Origin: JAVKFY01 sp040223615
GTDB lineage: Bacteria > Pseudomonadota > Alphaproteobacteria > GCA-2731375
Reading direction: 5' to 3'
Length of the DNA: 64,000 nt
Assembly (NCBI GenBank): GCA_040223615.1
Contig: JAVKFY010000022.1
Coordinates: forward strand, 6,839 to 70,838
The notes beneath the pieces were generated by a model that was given only the letters and a program-made list of their open reading frames with translations, ran no database searches and was not told the DNA's origin. The position numbers were made by a program, and so were the translations under genes. Positions 1 through 8,391 of this stretch are shown here, one piece after another (positions within the stretch are counted from its first letter, which is position 1; each line of letters begins with the position of its first letter).

Positions 1-1350
1 CAACCGCCTTGGCCTTGGAGTAGTCCAGCGCGGCCCGTAGAGCCTCACCAGCCGGCCCCTGGATATTCTCGGCCTCCGCCCCGAGGTCTTTCAGCAGCGC
101 ACGCCCCAGGTCTCCGGCGATCTTGGCTTGGCGGTTGGCGTTGCGCGACTTCGCCTGCCGGGCGATCTCCAGCAGCTTCGACCGAAGGCCCCATACTTCG
201 TTGACCGTCTCACGCTCGCCGAAGCGACTGTTGCCCGCATCGGGATCGAGGAACCGCCGCGCGATATCCGGCACATCGCCCTGCTGCGCCTTCGGCAGTT
301 CGGCGATGATCTCGCCATAGACAGCACGGCTGTTGCCGGTGTGGACAACGGCATCCTTGGGCACGGCGCGCCAAAGCTGGTCTTCCTCAGCGGAAACGTC
401 GGCCAGGGCTTTGTCGATCTGCTCGCGCACCACAAGGCTGGCTTCGCTGCTACGCTGTTGCGGCGTCATCCGCCGTAGCCACTGCTGGGCTTCTCGCGCC
501 GCCTGGCGAGCGCGGGTCTGCACCCGCTCGATCAGGTCGGCGCGACGGCTGGAGAGGTAGTCGCGGGCATCGTAGGCCCCGCCGCCCTCGCCAAGCTCGC
601 GTAGTGAGTCCTCCATCGTCTGGAGCGCGTCGGCCTGCTGCTGCTCCAGCGCCTCGAAACGAGCCGGCGAGGTTGAAGCAACCTCCCGTTCCAGCGCCAT
701 CAAGCCGGGCTCGCCGGACTTCTGCGCCGGGCTCAGGTTGCCGGGCGTGTCCTCCATGATCCGGCTGACGGCGCGCTCAGGATCGGCCACGAGGGACTGC
801 ACACGATTGGACGCCCGTTCCGTGCCGCCGCCCTTGGTGAACGGCAGCAGCGCCGCCTTACCGGTCCTGGCCGCCAACTGGACACCCGGCAGGCGTCGTG
901 CGAGAGCGGGGGCAGCGCCGGTCAAGCCGCCACCGGCCAGTTCGCCCAGGAACTCGGCTGTCGGGCTGTCCGGGAAATACTTGGCCGCGGTGAAGCCGCC
1001 AGCGCCCGACCCGGCACCCATCGCGGTCTCCGCCGCAAGTGCCGGCAGCGGTGACTTCGCGACGGTCTGTATCGCCGTCTGACCGGCCTGGGCTGCCGCA
1101 CCTGTGCCACGGGCAGCCAAGCCGGCTGCGGTGAGCCCGAATGTCGGCAACGCACCGCCGGCCTCGCCAACACCGCGCATGACCCGCTGCGGCAGGGTCG
1201 TCGCCTCGACACCCTCCGGCGCCACAGCACCCGGCGAGCCCATCAGGTCGGCCCAGCCACGCAAGCCGCGCTCGATGTCCCGGCTGCCGAGTGTCGGATC
1301 GTCGGAACCAAGACCAACAAGCCCGAGGCCAGCATTGGCCAGGTCGACCG
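1..1350 (-). CDS. Large phage virion protein, partial at both ends
   Basis: A minus-strand reading frame stays open from about 1350 to position 1 and leaves the window without a stop, giving about 450 residues. It is rich in Ala, Gly, Glu and Gln. Near its 5' end it contains the motif DDPTLGSRDIERGLRGW, then a glycine/alanine-rich segment and helical charged stretches (for example RADLIERVQTRARQAAREA). This resembles the N-terminal part of large internal virion proteins of podovirus-like phages. No convincing start is seen: the first in-frame ATG is at 1243, yet family-like sequence extends about 35 codons further upstream and ends abruptly beside the primase gene on the other strand. I infer that the true N-terminus was lost in a rearrangement. 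The exact family is uncertain. Confidence 0.6.
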
Positions 1351-2243
1351 GCGCACGAGGGCGTTGGCACGAAATCCTGCCGCAGCTCGGCATCGACCCC
1401 CGCTACCTCGTCAACCGCCACGGCCCCTGCCCAATGTGCGGCGGCAAGGATCGCTGGCGCTGGGACGACAGGGACGGCTCCGGTTCCTACTACTGCAACC
1501 AGTGCGGCCCCGGTCAGGGCCTCATGCTGCTCATGCGGTTCCATGGCTGGGACTTCCAGATCGCCGCCAATGCCGTTGACGGGATTATCGGCCTGGACGC
1601 GCCTGTAACGCCCTACAGGGCGCCTCAGAGGGATCAGGGCACCGATAAGCGTCGCCAAGACATCGAGGCCGTCCTACAGGGCGCCACGGCCCCTGAGATC
1701 GCCAGGAACTACATTGTCAGCCGGGGGCTGTCTCTTTGCCCTGATGCGCTAAAGGGCCACCCCAGCCTCAACTACTTCGACAGCGGCACATTCGTCGGCG
1801 CCTTCCCGGCCATGATTGCCGAAATCACTGGACCGGACGGTAGCCTGCAATCAGTGCATCAGACCTTCCTCGCCGACGTGCCGGCCCGGAAGAAGATCAA
1901 GCCGCCCGTGGCCACCATCAACGGCGGCGCCGTCCGACTGTTCGACTACACCGACGAGTTGGGCATCGCCGAGGGCGTCGAGACCGCCCTCGCCTGCCGC
2001 GAGCTGTTCAACGTGCCGACCTGGGCCGGTTTGACTGCCATCGGCCTGGAGACATTCGAGCCGCCCCGGAACATCCGCCGGCTGCACATATTCGGCGACT
2101 GCGACGCCAGCTATACCGGGCAGGCCGCAGCCTACGCCCTAGCCAAGCGCATCACCCTCGCGAAGTCCGGCATCGAGGTATCGGCGCACATCCCCGAGGA
2201 CTTCGGAACCGACTGGCTAGACGCGCTGACCGGAGGGCAGTAG
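1335..2243 (+). CDS. Phage-type DNA primase (zinc finger plus Toprim)
   Basis: About 302 residues. A zinc-binding primase domain is clear near the N-terminus: HGPCPMCGGKDRWRWDD followed by YYCNQCG, with four cysteines. The C-terminal half has a Toprim-like core, with EGVETALAC and later HIFGDCDASYTGQAAA. Such proteins make RNA primers for phage or plasmid replication; no helicase domain follows. The normal N-terminal start seems to be missing. The recognisable sequence (RGRWHEILPQLGI) begins within a few codons of the join with the opposite-strand virion gene. A TTG at 1335 with GAGG six bases upstream is a possible start; longer in-frame starts at 1104, 1179 and 1275 would translate antisense virion sequence. 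The stop overlaps the GTG of the next gene by one base. Confidence 0.7.
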   Translation: MARSTGARGRWHEILPQLGIDPRYLVNRHGPCPMCGGKDRWRWDDRDGSGSYYCNQCGPGQGLMLLMRFHGWDFQIAANAVDGIIGLDAPVTPYRAPQRDQGTDKRRQDIEAVLQGATAPEIARNYIVSRGLSLCPDALKGHPSLNYFDSGTFVGAFPAMIAEITGPDGSLQSVHQTFLADVPARKKIKPPVATINGGAVRLFDYTDELGIAEGVETALACRELFNVPTWAGLTAIGLETFEPPRNIRRLHIFGDCDASYTGQAAAYALAKRITLAKSGIEVSAHIPEDFGTDWLDALTGGQ

Positions 2244-2635
2244 TGGGCGCAGCGGAGAAGGTGCAACCGGCGCAGCGGCCGTCCAACGGCAAGCGGTTCC
2301 TGATGGTGCCGCACGACCTGCTGAACAGCCCGCGTTGGCTCGCCGCTTCGCCTGGCGCCCGCTGCTTGTTTCTTGATATCTGGACCCGCTTCAACGGACG
2401 CAACAATGGCGCCATCCCCTACAGCCAGCAGGAGACTGTCTCGAAGTTCGGGTGCGGCCAGCATCGCGCGATCAAATGGTTCACCGAACTTCAATCCAAT
2501 GGACACGGCCGACCGCTGATCCGGTGCACCAGCAAGGCCAAGTTTGCCTATGACGAAAATGGCAATCGCATCGGCAACGCGCGGCTTTGGGAGATCGACC
2601 TGGGCCTCCTAGCCAACAAGGCACACGGCGAATGA
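2243..2635 (+). CDS. Helix-turn-helix replication-associated protein
   Basis: 130 residues, GTG start sharing one base with the primase stop, so the two are probably translated together. The sequence FLMVPHDLLNSPRWLAASPGARCLFLDIWTRFNGRNNGAI, read in two parts, fits the common phage and plasmid HTH protein that begins with a line such as PHWLLDSPAWRALSP and the RYNGRNNG motif. A winged-helix DNA-binding role next to a replication primase is likely, possibly at the repeats at 2672-2767 just downstream. No catalytic residues are seen. That it binds those repeats is only an inference from position. Confidence 0.6.
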   Translation: MGAAEKVQPAQRPSNGKRFLMVPHDLLNSPRWLAASPGARCLFLDIWTRFNGRNNGAIPYSQQETVSKFGCGQHRAIKWFTELQSNGHGRPLIRCTSKAKFAYDENGNRIGNARLWEIDLGLLANKAHGE

Positions 2636-2671
2636 CGCCGATTCCTCAAGCTTCTGACCCCAGAAACAACG

Positions 2672-2767
2672 AGTGCCGAAACGGCACTTTCACCGGTGCC
2701 GAAACGGCACTTTCTAGAAATGCCCCCGCAGAAAACCGGGCCAGACTACGAGTGCCGAAACGGCACT
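2672..2767. repeat. Three palindromic iteron-like repeats
   Basis: Copies at 2672-2688, 2695-2711 and 2751-2767 each consist of GTGCCG-AAA-CGGCAC, a 6-7 bp inverted repeat around AAA. Copies two and three are followed by T-rich TCTAGA boxes (TTTCTAGAAA and TTTTCTAGATAG). They sit immediately after the primase and HTH genes. They could be replication iterons, operator sites for the HTH protein, or hairpins that end the transcript. No gene is convincing between 2636 and 2860. Confidence 0.6.
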
Positions 2768-2860
2768 GTTTTCTAGATAGTCTAATCCAAGGCGAAGCTC
2801 TTGGATGTCTAACCCCTGAGTGCGGGACGAGCAATGGAAGCTCGACCGCTGACGCTAAGC

Positions 2861-3547
2861 CTACCCTGCCCTCGCTGCCGCCCGTTCCTTCACCAGCCGT
2901 ACCGTCCCGGCGTGCCAGCGCCCGCCACGGGCTGTTCCGACGCCACGGCTGTTCAGTGCGTGCGCGATACCCCGGAGCGTGGTGATGCCGCTGGCTTCGA
3001 TGTCGCGGATGATCGGCAGAACGTTGGCGGCGCGAGCGTCGGCGGCGGTGCGGTTTTGCTTCGCCCCGTTCAACGAGGCCTGGCGCTGGTCGGTGCGGCC
3101 TGGAATGGACCAGCCCAATTTGCGCCCGTGTGCCTTGGCCTGGGCCAGCGCTTCCTTTGTCCGCTTCGAGATCATCTCGCGTTCGTGCTCGGCCATCGCA
3201 GCCATGATGTGCAGCGTGAGCCGGTTCGCTTGTGGCATGTCGCAGGCGATGAACTCGATGCCGGACTCCATCAGGTTCGCGATGAAGGCGACGTTGCGTG
3301 CCAGCCGGTCCAGCTTGGCGATGACCAGCGTTGCCTTCTCGCGCCGACACAATTCCAGCGCCTTGGCCAGTTCCGGCCGGTCGTTGCGCTTGCCGGACTC
3401 GACCTCGACGAACTCGCCGACCAGCTTCCAGTCGCCGCCGTTCAGGTATTCGTCCACTGCCCGGCGCTGGGCATCGAGCCCAAGCCCGGAGCGACCTTGC
3501 CGGTCAGTCGAGACCCGGATGTAGGAGACGAAGCGCTTGGTCGGCAT
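2861..3547 (-). CDS. Serine site-specific recombinase (resolvase/invertase)
   Basis: 228 residues from the ATG at 3547, with AAGG upstream. The N-terminal resolvase domain has the catalytic serine in SYIRVSTDRQGRSG (near residue 10), a Q-R-R pair, the LVIAKLDRLARN motif near residue 75 and the helix MAAMAEHEREMISKRTKEAL. A shorter C-terminal part (about 145-228) resembles the start of the Recombinase domain and its DNA-binding helices. The protein is far shorter than large serine integrases, so a resolvase or invertase role, or an adopted phage recombinase, is likely. It is the only recombinase in the phage block. The upstream 3550-3605 stretch is AT-rich, with TATAAA-like hexamers suitable as a promoter. 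Confidence 0.85.
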   Translation of the reverse strand: MPTKRFVSYIRVSTDRQGRSGLGLDAQRRAVDEYLNGGDWKLVGEFVEVESGKRNDRPELAKALELCRREKATLVIAKLDRLARNVAFIANLMESGIEFIACDMPQANRLTLHIMAAMAEHEREMISKRTKEALAQAKAHGRKLGWSIPGRTDQRQASLNGAKQNRTAADARAANVLPIIRDIEASGITTLRGIAHALNSRGVGTARGGRWHAGTVRLVKERAAARAG

Positions 3548-3660
3548 GGCCTTGATGACCCTTGTATTTAAACCCAACGGTGGTTGTGTTTTATACATAG
3601 ACACGGACAGAGGCCACGACAAGAGCCAAACTGTTGAAAAGTTGGGGGACCTCGGCCGGG

Positions 3661-3798
3661 TCAGGCCGTGAGCGTGAAGAACATGGCGAATGCTAGGAGC
3701 ATGACGAACTGGACAAGACGCTGTGTCCGCCGGGTCGGCACTATCGCAAACAGCAGCGTCAATCCCATCGCCAGGATCAGCGTCAGCTCCGGCATCAT
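3661..3798 (-). CDS. Tiny two-segment membrane protein
   Basis: 45 residues, beginning MMPELTLILAMGLTLLF and ending FVMLLAFAMFFTLTA, giving two hydrophobic segments joined by a basic turn (PTRRTQR). Its ATG at 3798 overlaps the TGA of the upstream small gene as TGATG, which suggests coupled translation. No family is recognised. In a prophage, a holin or a superinfection-exclusion peptide is possible, but nothing here proves it. Confidence 0.4.
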   Translation of the reverse strand: MMPELTLILAMGLTLLFAIVPTRRTQRLVQFVMLLAFAMFFTLTA

Positions 3799-3932
3799 CA
3801 CCGTCCGACCAAGATGAAGCGCGCGGCCCGGCCAGTCAGATACACGCCGACAGCCGGTAAGGCCCACAAGGCTATTATGCCCCAGGCGCTGAACACGTAG
3901 GCTGACGACGGCGGCGGTGGATTCAGCCTCAA
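3798..3932 (-). CDS. Tiny single-span membrane protein
   Basis: 44 residues from a TTG at 3932. The frame has no ATG or GTG after the previous stop. It has a proline-rich start (NPPPPSS), one strong membrane segment (FSAWGIIALWALPAVGVYL) and a basic tail (TGRAARFILVGR). The stop is joined to the next small membrane gene through TGATG. The overlap and hydrophobic profile argue for a real gene despite its size and weak start. Confidence 0.35.
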   Translation of the reverse strand: MRLNPPPPSSAYVFSAWGIIALWALPAVGVYLTGRAARFILVGR

Positions 3933-3953
3933 AGCCTGTTCATAGGTAAGTCG

Positions 3954-4157
3954 CTATCCCGAGACGTTGTCAGGGTGTTTCGGCATCGGTGGTACCAAAT
4001 TCGATATGCCCGGAACAAAGGGAGCAGTCAGCAGCCAGACGACTGCCAGAAATACCCCTGCCCGATGCAGCACAATCGCCAAGCGACCACGGGTAGTTTC
4101 ACGAAGGTTAGGCTCCGGGCGTTCGCCATCACGCCCCCTCGGCCCCGGCTCCGTCAC
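3954..4157 (-). CDS. Small membrane protein of unknown function
   Basis: 67 residues from the GTG at 4157, with GAGG six bases upstream; ATGs at 4193 and 4220 are alternatives. A charged N-terminal third is followed by one hydrophobic stretch (LAIVLHRAGVFLAVVWLL) and a short proline-rich tail. It is the first of three minus-strand small membrane genes in a row (4157 to 3661), which may form one transcript. No family was recognised. A lysis or host-envelope role is a guess from the phage context. Confidence 0.35.
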   Translation of the reverse strand: MTEPGPRGRDGERPEPNLRETTRGRLAIVLHRAGVFLAVVWLLTAPFVPGISNLVPPMPKHPDNVSG

Positions 4158-4348
4158 CTCACGCCTCGCACATCGGGAGTCCTTTACAGTCATCAATTGT
4201 ATAATTGGCCTCGCCGTCACCTGCGGAATCCCGCGACTGCGCCCGTACTCGGATGTACTCGGCTTGTGCCGAGATGCTCGGTCTAAACAACGATCTGTAG
4301 CTGCATTGCGTCATCTTGCCGTATATTATCAGCTTATGTGGAATCGAG

Positions 4349-4918
4349 ATGACCGAAACACCTGAGGCTGAGACCGACCCGCGTCTACCCGGTCGGAACT
4401 GCGACGGGTGTGCCATGTGCTGTCTGATCATGAGGATCGACGCACTGCAAAAGCCGCAAGGTCGATGGTGCGAACACTGCACAACGCGCCGCGCTTGCGA
4501 CATCTACGACATCCGCCCATGCGAATGTCGAGAGTTCTATTGTGGGTATCTGACATTCAGCGGTCTTGGTGATGAGTGGAAGCCCAGCAAATCGAAGATG
4601 GTGCTTGTTTCTGAATTGGGCGGGCAGCGCCTTGCGGCTCATGTGCACCCCCATACACCGGATGCTTGGCGCAGGGAGCCTTATCATTCGCAACTGAGGA
4701 ACTTTGCCACAATGGCGGCGCAACACCACGAGCACGTCATTGTTTGTATCGGCAAGCGAACTTTTGTGATTCTACCAGACCGGGATGTGGACCTTGGTGT
4801 CGTCGACGATGACGACCGCATCATTGTGGGCGAAATGCACACCCCTTTCGGGGTAAAGCTCGAAGCGTACAAGATGAACAAGGACGATCCACGCTTACGC
4901 AAGCAAAAAGAGGACTGA
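4349..4918 (+). CDS. YkgJ-like CxxCxxCC metal-chelating protein
   Basis: 189 residues from the ATG at 4349. The N-terminus contains CDGCAMCC (residues about 19-26), the signature of the zinc/iron-chelating YkgJ-type domain, followed by further cysteines (WCEHC, CDIY, CECREFYCGY). The C-terminal half is unlike the usual small family members and ends in a lysine-rich tail. It lies on the opposite strand to the packaging genes, is less GC-rich than the surrounding chromosome and stands alone. It therefore looks like a cargo (moron) gene. The ligand and role are unknown. Confidence 0.55.
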   Translation: MTETPEAETDPRLPGRNCDGCAMCCLIMRIDALQKPQGRWCEHCTTRRACDIYDIRPCECREFYCGYLTFSGLGDEWKPSKSKMVLVSELGGQRLAAHVHPHTPDAWRREPYHSQLRNFATMAAQHHEHVIVCIGKRTFVILPDRDVDLGVVDDDDRIIVGEMHTPFGVKLEAYKMNKDDPRLRKQKED

Positions 4919-4925
4919 GACGGCA

Positions 4926-5367
4926 ATGGTCGAGGCCGACTTGGCGTTCAGCTTGAACACCGCAGAACGACTGATGGTCGTGGCAAAAGATCAGCGCCTT
5001 CTGAACTCTGCGCACGCGCAGAGTTTGCCGCCGTCTTGGTACGCACTCTACGATTCGGGATCAGCGCGGCGGACAAGCTCATGTCCATCGGCCGGGACCG
5101 CCGGCTGGTCGAAATTCGGAACCGGTTCCGAATTTGCCGCCCGCCTGGACGATGCTTTACCAGATCACGCTTCTGACCGACGACGAGTTCGACATGGCTC
5201 TGAACAGCGGGGCCATCCGCCCCGACATGACTCGCAAGGATATTTCGGCACTCCGCACGGCGAAGCCAAGGCCGACCAGCAGTCGTGGAGGAAGCGCGCC
5301 CGGACGGCCCGGACCGAAACTGCCGGTGCCATCCGACGTGGACGCCTTCAGACGGCGCTTCGGCTAA
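4926..5367 (+). pseudogene. Scrambled DUF3102-like gene remnant
   Basis: Three family-like segments lie in three different frames. The first, from 4926, reads SLNTAERLMVVAKDQRLL and then NSAHAQSLPPSWYALYD. The second, near 5070-5120, reads ISAADKLMSIGRDRRLVEI and repeats the start of the same motif. The third, near 5130-5260, reads NLPPAWTMLYQITLL and GAIRPDMTRKDI. Together they resemble one DUF3102-type phage/plasmid protein that was partly duplicated and frameshifted. No single frame encodes a full product. A short intact frame (5134-5367) could still make a C-terminal peptide, but this is doubtful. Confidence 0.5.
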
Positions 5368-5449
5368 ATGGGGTTCAATTAGCCATGGCACTCCGAAAAC
5401 TGGACTGGAGAAGGCCATCGATTGGCCAAGATACTCACGCCTCAAGAAG

Positions 5450-6979
5450 CTAAATCATCGCCTCTCGTCTTTTGCGTCGGTCGTGGTCTTCCCAGAGCAT
5501 GTCGAACGTGATCCTGGGCGGGCTGATCTCGCGCGGCGGCGTTGGCTCCGGTCGGTGGCCGGGCACCAGCTTGTCCAGCATCCGGCCCAGCAGGCTCAGG
5601 ACATCGACCTGATCGTCGTGGATGGCACGCGGGAAACGCAGTAGCTCGTTCAGCAGCGGCTCCATCCATGAGGCATTCTTCGGCAGGTAGACCTTGCCCA
5701 TCGCCGCCCTGGCCTGGATCGCTCGACCGCGCGTGGCTTTGTCGGAGGCACTGGTGAACTGCTCGCGATAGAAGTACGCATTCCGCTCCGCCATGCGCTT
5801 TTGTAGAAACGGGCCCACGGACTTCCTGATCTGCCCTGCTTCCTCCGCCCAGGCGAGCGGCTTCCACTTCTGCGCCAGGTCGATCAGGGTCTCGATCCAC
5901 ACGTCGGGTCCGGTCTGGTCCCGCCACCAGTCGAGTACCCAGATGTTGTGAGCGGGATCGATACCAAAGACGCCGTGCACCGTATAGTCGCCGCCGTCCT
6001 CGGTGACGGCGTAGTCGCTGGCCCCATAGACCTGAAGGATCGTTCGATCCGGGGCGCGGTCGTAGAACCGGAACCACTCGCGCCTGAAATACACGCCATC
6101 GGCCGGCGACGGGCGCTGCTGAAGTTGCCCCGCCGAGCCGTACGGGCCGAGCTTGTGCTTCAACTCCTCCAATTCGGGTGAACCAATGCGCTCCGGCCAC
6201 AGCAGCGCGCCTTCTTCCTTGCGCGGATCGCGTGCCCAGACGTTCGGGTGCCCGGCCTCGTACTCCGCTGGGAGGCAGAGATGCGTCCAGCCCAGTTCCT
6301 TCAGCACGTGGCCGGAAAGGTCTGCCTCGTGCACACGCTGCATGATCATGACGTAGGCGCCGCGCTTCGGATCGTTGAGCCGCGTCGACATCGCCTGATC
6401 CCACCACGACAGTGCGTTCTCGCGCACAAGGTCGCTATCCGCCTCCACGACGTTGTGCGGGTCGTCGATAACGATGATGTCGCCGCCCTCGCCTGTCAGG
6501 GAACCGTCGACCGACGTGGCTAGGCGATAGCCCCCGGCGTTGTTCTCGAAGCGCAGTTTGGTGTTCTGGTCTCCGGTGAGACTGAAGCGGTCGCCCCAGT
6601 GCTGCCGGTACCACGGGCTTTCAATCAGGCGCCGACACTTCACCGAGTCGCGCACTGAGAGGGCCTGCGCGTAGGACGCATACAGAAACCGCACGCCGGC
6701 ACCGATCCAGCCTTCGCTTTCTTGTTGCGCCCAGGTCCAGGCTGGCCACGCCACCGACACGGCGATGGACTTCATGTGTCGCGGCGGTACGTTGATCAGC
6801 AGCCGTCTGATGTCGCCGGTGTTGACTGCCTGGAGATGCTCGCAGATCGCGTCGATGTGCCAGCCGTGCATATAGGCGGACGGGTCAATGTGTTGCCAGC
6901 CGCGCCTAATGAACTGAGCCAGGCTTCGTCCCGCGATCTCCCGCTGCACCTGCTCTAGCGTTGGCAAGGATGCGTTCAA
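5450..6979 (-). CDS. terL: Phage terminase large subunit
   Basis: 509 residues. It is the motor and nuclease that packages phage DNA into the prohead. The ATPase part has an atypical Walker A-like VPPRHMKS near residue 64, a Walker B IIVIDDP near 168 and the coupling region around residue 210. The C-terminal RNase H-like nuclease begins near VYGASDYAVTEDGGDYT (about residue 325) and ends with HDDQVDVLSLLG, a typical conserved acidic motif. The ATG at 6979 overlaps the small subunit gene by 74 bp, with its N-terminus starting MNASLPTLEQVQREI. Full length for the family. The portal gene expected nearby is not found in the window. Confidence 0.93.
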   Translation of the reverse strand: MNASLPTLEQVQREIAGRSLAQFIRRGWQHIDPSAYMHGWHIDAICEHLQAVNTGDIRRLLINVPPRHMKSIAVSVAWPAWTWAQQESEGWIGAGVRFLYASYAQALSVRDSVKCRRLIESPWYRQHWGDRFSLTGDQNTKLRFENNAGGYRLATSVDGSLTGEGGDIIVIDDPHNVVEADSDLVRENALSWWDQAMSTRLNDPKRGAYVMIMQRVHEADLSGHVLKELGWTHLCLPAEYEAGHPNVWARDPRKEEGALLWPERIGSPELEELKHKLGPYGSAGQLQQRPSPADGVYFRREWFRFYDRAPDRTILQVYGASDYAVTEDGGDYTVHGVFGIDPAHNIWVLDWWRDQTGPDVWIETLIDLAQKWKPLAWAEEAGQIRKSVGPFLQKRMAERNAYFYREQFTSASDKATRGRAIQARAAMGKVYLPKNASWMEPLLNELLRFPRAIHDDQVDVLSLLGRMLDKLVPGHRPEPTPPREISPPRITFDMLWEDHDRRKRREAMI

Positions 6980-7535
6980 GCTCGTCCAGCTCCGTTGTGT
7001 TCAGCTTCGACAGGTCGAGTTCGTTGCGCGCGACGGTTTCGATTGGCCCGCCGCCCTTGCCGGTGAACTCGTGCTTCTTCGGGAACATGCCGATGTGTTC
7101 GCCGATCTTGTTCAATGCGCCTAGCTTGTCGGCCAGCTTGAACTTAATGCGCCGGACATCGCGACCGTCTGCGGTGCGCTTGTCCTTGAAGTCCTCGACC
7201 GTGACCTCGACCAGTGCCGCCGCCTGATCGCGCGTGATCGCCGAGAAGTCGAGATACGGATCTCCATCCGGGCCCGGGCGCATGTAGTCCTGCATGTTCG
7301 CGAAGCCGAGACGCATCAGCTCGCGCAGCACGTGTTCCGAGTTGATACCAATCTTTTCGGCCCGCTGCTGCATGGCCTCGTCGAGCGCCAACTTCACCTC
7401 CGGATCGCGCAACAGCCGCTCCGCCTGCTGCCGCGCGCATTTCGCACTGTAGCCGGCGCGGATGGCTGCCTGAGAACCGTTTAGGTCGATCAGGTACTCG
7501 TGGATGAAGACCTGCCTTCTACGGGTCATCGCCAT
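6906..7535 (-). CDS. terS: Phage terminase small subunit
   Basis: 209 residues from the ATG at 7535, one base after the stop of the upstream gene; the frame is open to 7718, but that part only reads antisense of the neighbour. The N-terminal half fits the Terminase_2 family: QVFIHEYLIDLNGSQAAIRAGY followed by AERLLRDPEVKLAL, a DNA-binding helical domain that recognises the packaging site. The C-terminal part (LADKLGALNKIGEHIGMF) is also typical. Its last 74 bp overlap the large subunit start. Confidence 0.9.
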   Translation of the reverse strand: MAMTRRRQVFIHEYLIDLNGSQAAIRAGYSAKCARQQAERLLRDPEVKLALDEAMQQRAEKIGINSEHVLRELMRLGFANMQDYMRPGPDGDPYLDFSAITRDQAAALVEVTVEDFKDKRTADGRDVRRIKFKLADKLGALNKIGEHIGMFPKKHEFTGKGGGPIETVARNELDLSKLNTTELDELERILANARAGAAGDRGTKPGSVH

Positions 7536-7536
7536 C

Positions 7537-8268
7537 TCAAGCCGCCCTGCGTCTGCGCTCGATGGTCCACTTCGCGGTCCAGATCGGCCCGTCTCGAAGA
7601 AGCATGGCCTTGAAATCGTGGCCGCCATCGTCGAGCAGCTTGCGCCATTTCCCATCACTCTGCTGCGACAGCAACCACGCAACCGCCGCCGCGAGATCGG
7701 TGTCGCCTTCACTGACACCGTGCGTCACCAAGCTGCCAATACGCGCGGTGGTCTGCATCACGGCGTCATTGCCGCCCATCGCCGCGTTGAACAGGGTGCC
7801 CGCCTGCAGCGCCTTGGCGTGCTGCATTGCAAGTGCGCGCCACTCGCTAGGAGCAATCTCAAGTTGCGCCGACTTCGGACTAGCGCCAAGACGCACAAGG
7901 TTGGGACCGCCGTCATCGACATACATCGATTCCTGCTTCGGCGCCTGGGTCGAGCCGAGTACCCGTTGGTGACCGTCGAACACGCGGCAAGTAGTGCCAA
8001 TGCCCGACACATCGATGGTCAGGCCGATGTCGATGCGCCTCGCCATGGTGATGAGATGGCCCATGTCCTGCTTGACCGCGATGGCGATGGCGGCCATGGC
8101 CATCAAGGTACGAAGCGCGAGCGTCTGACGTTCGCCTTGCCCCATGCATGTCATCAGCCAGCCGGCTTCCGCATCGTCGCCGCCCTCCATCGGCTGATGC
8201 GCGATCCCGATCACCAATGATTTCGGCACCTCGATGTCGACGCGAGCCGCGTTCATGCTGATCGCCAC
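7537..8268 (-). CDS. Phage protein of unknown function
   Basis: 243 residues; ATG at 8268, or the second ATG at 8256, which would overlap a tiny upstream frame as ATGA. No family is recognised. The middle is Ala/Met/Ile-rich (LMAMAAIAIAV), which looks like a buried strand or short hydrophobic helix rather than a full membrane span. The C-terminus is basic (IERRRRAA). It sits directly upstream of the terminase small subunit on the same strand, so it probably belongs to the packaging/head transcript. Confidence 0.6.
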   Translation of the reverse strand: MAISMNAARVDIEVPKSLVIGIAHQPMEGGDDAEAGWLMTCMGQGERQTLALRTLMAMAAIAIAVKQDMGHLITMARRIDIGLTIDVSGIGTTCRVFDGHQRVLGSTQAPKQESMYVDDGGPNLVRLGASPKSAQLEIAPSEWRALAMQHAKALQAGTLFNAAMGGNDAVMQTTARIGSLVTHGVSEGDTDLAAAVAWLLSQQSDGKWRKLLDDGGHDFKAMLLRDGPIWTAKWTIERRRRAA

Positions 8269-8354
8269 CCCGAATATGCGGGGCCGAGATTCGGCCGGGC
8301 CGTGAAAGCCGCGTGGGTCAGTGCTGGACCGTTCATCAAAACTTCCTCGTCCAT
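8253..8354 (-). CDS. Possible 33-residue phage peptide
   Basis: The frame starts at the ATG at 8354 (MDEEVLMNG...) and ends in a TGA that overlaps the second ATG of the next gene as ATGA. It fills the gap between two same-strand phage genes. The frame can be read further upstream without a start codon. The size is marginal and no ribosome-binding site stands out. Confidence 0.3.
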   Translation of the reverse strand: MDEEVLMNGPALTHAAFTARPNLGPAYSGWRSA

Positions 8355-8391
8355 GGGCGAAGCACCGATGCCGACGCGACGCCGCAGTTCC

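Noticed and set aside
2587..2985. Plus-strand frame through the three palindromes
   Set aside because: No family likeness, no ribosome-binding site, and its second half is antisense of the serine recombinase.
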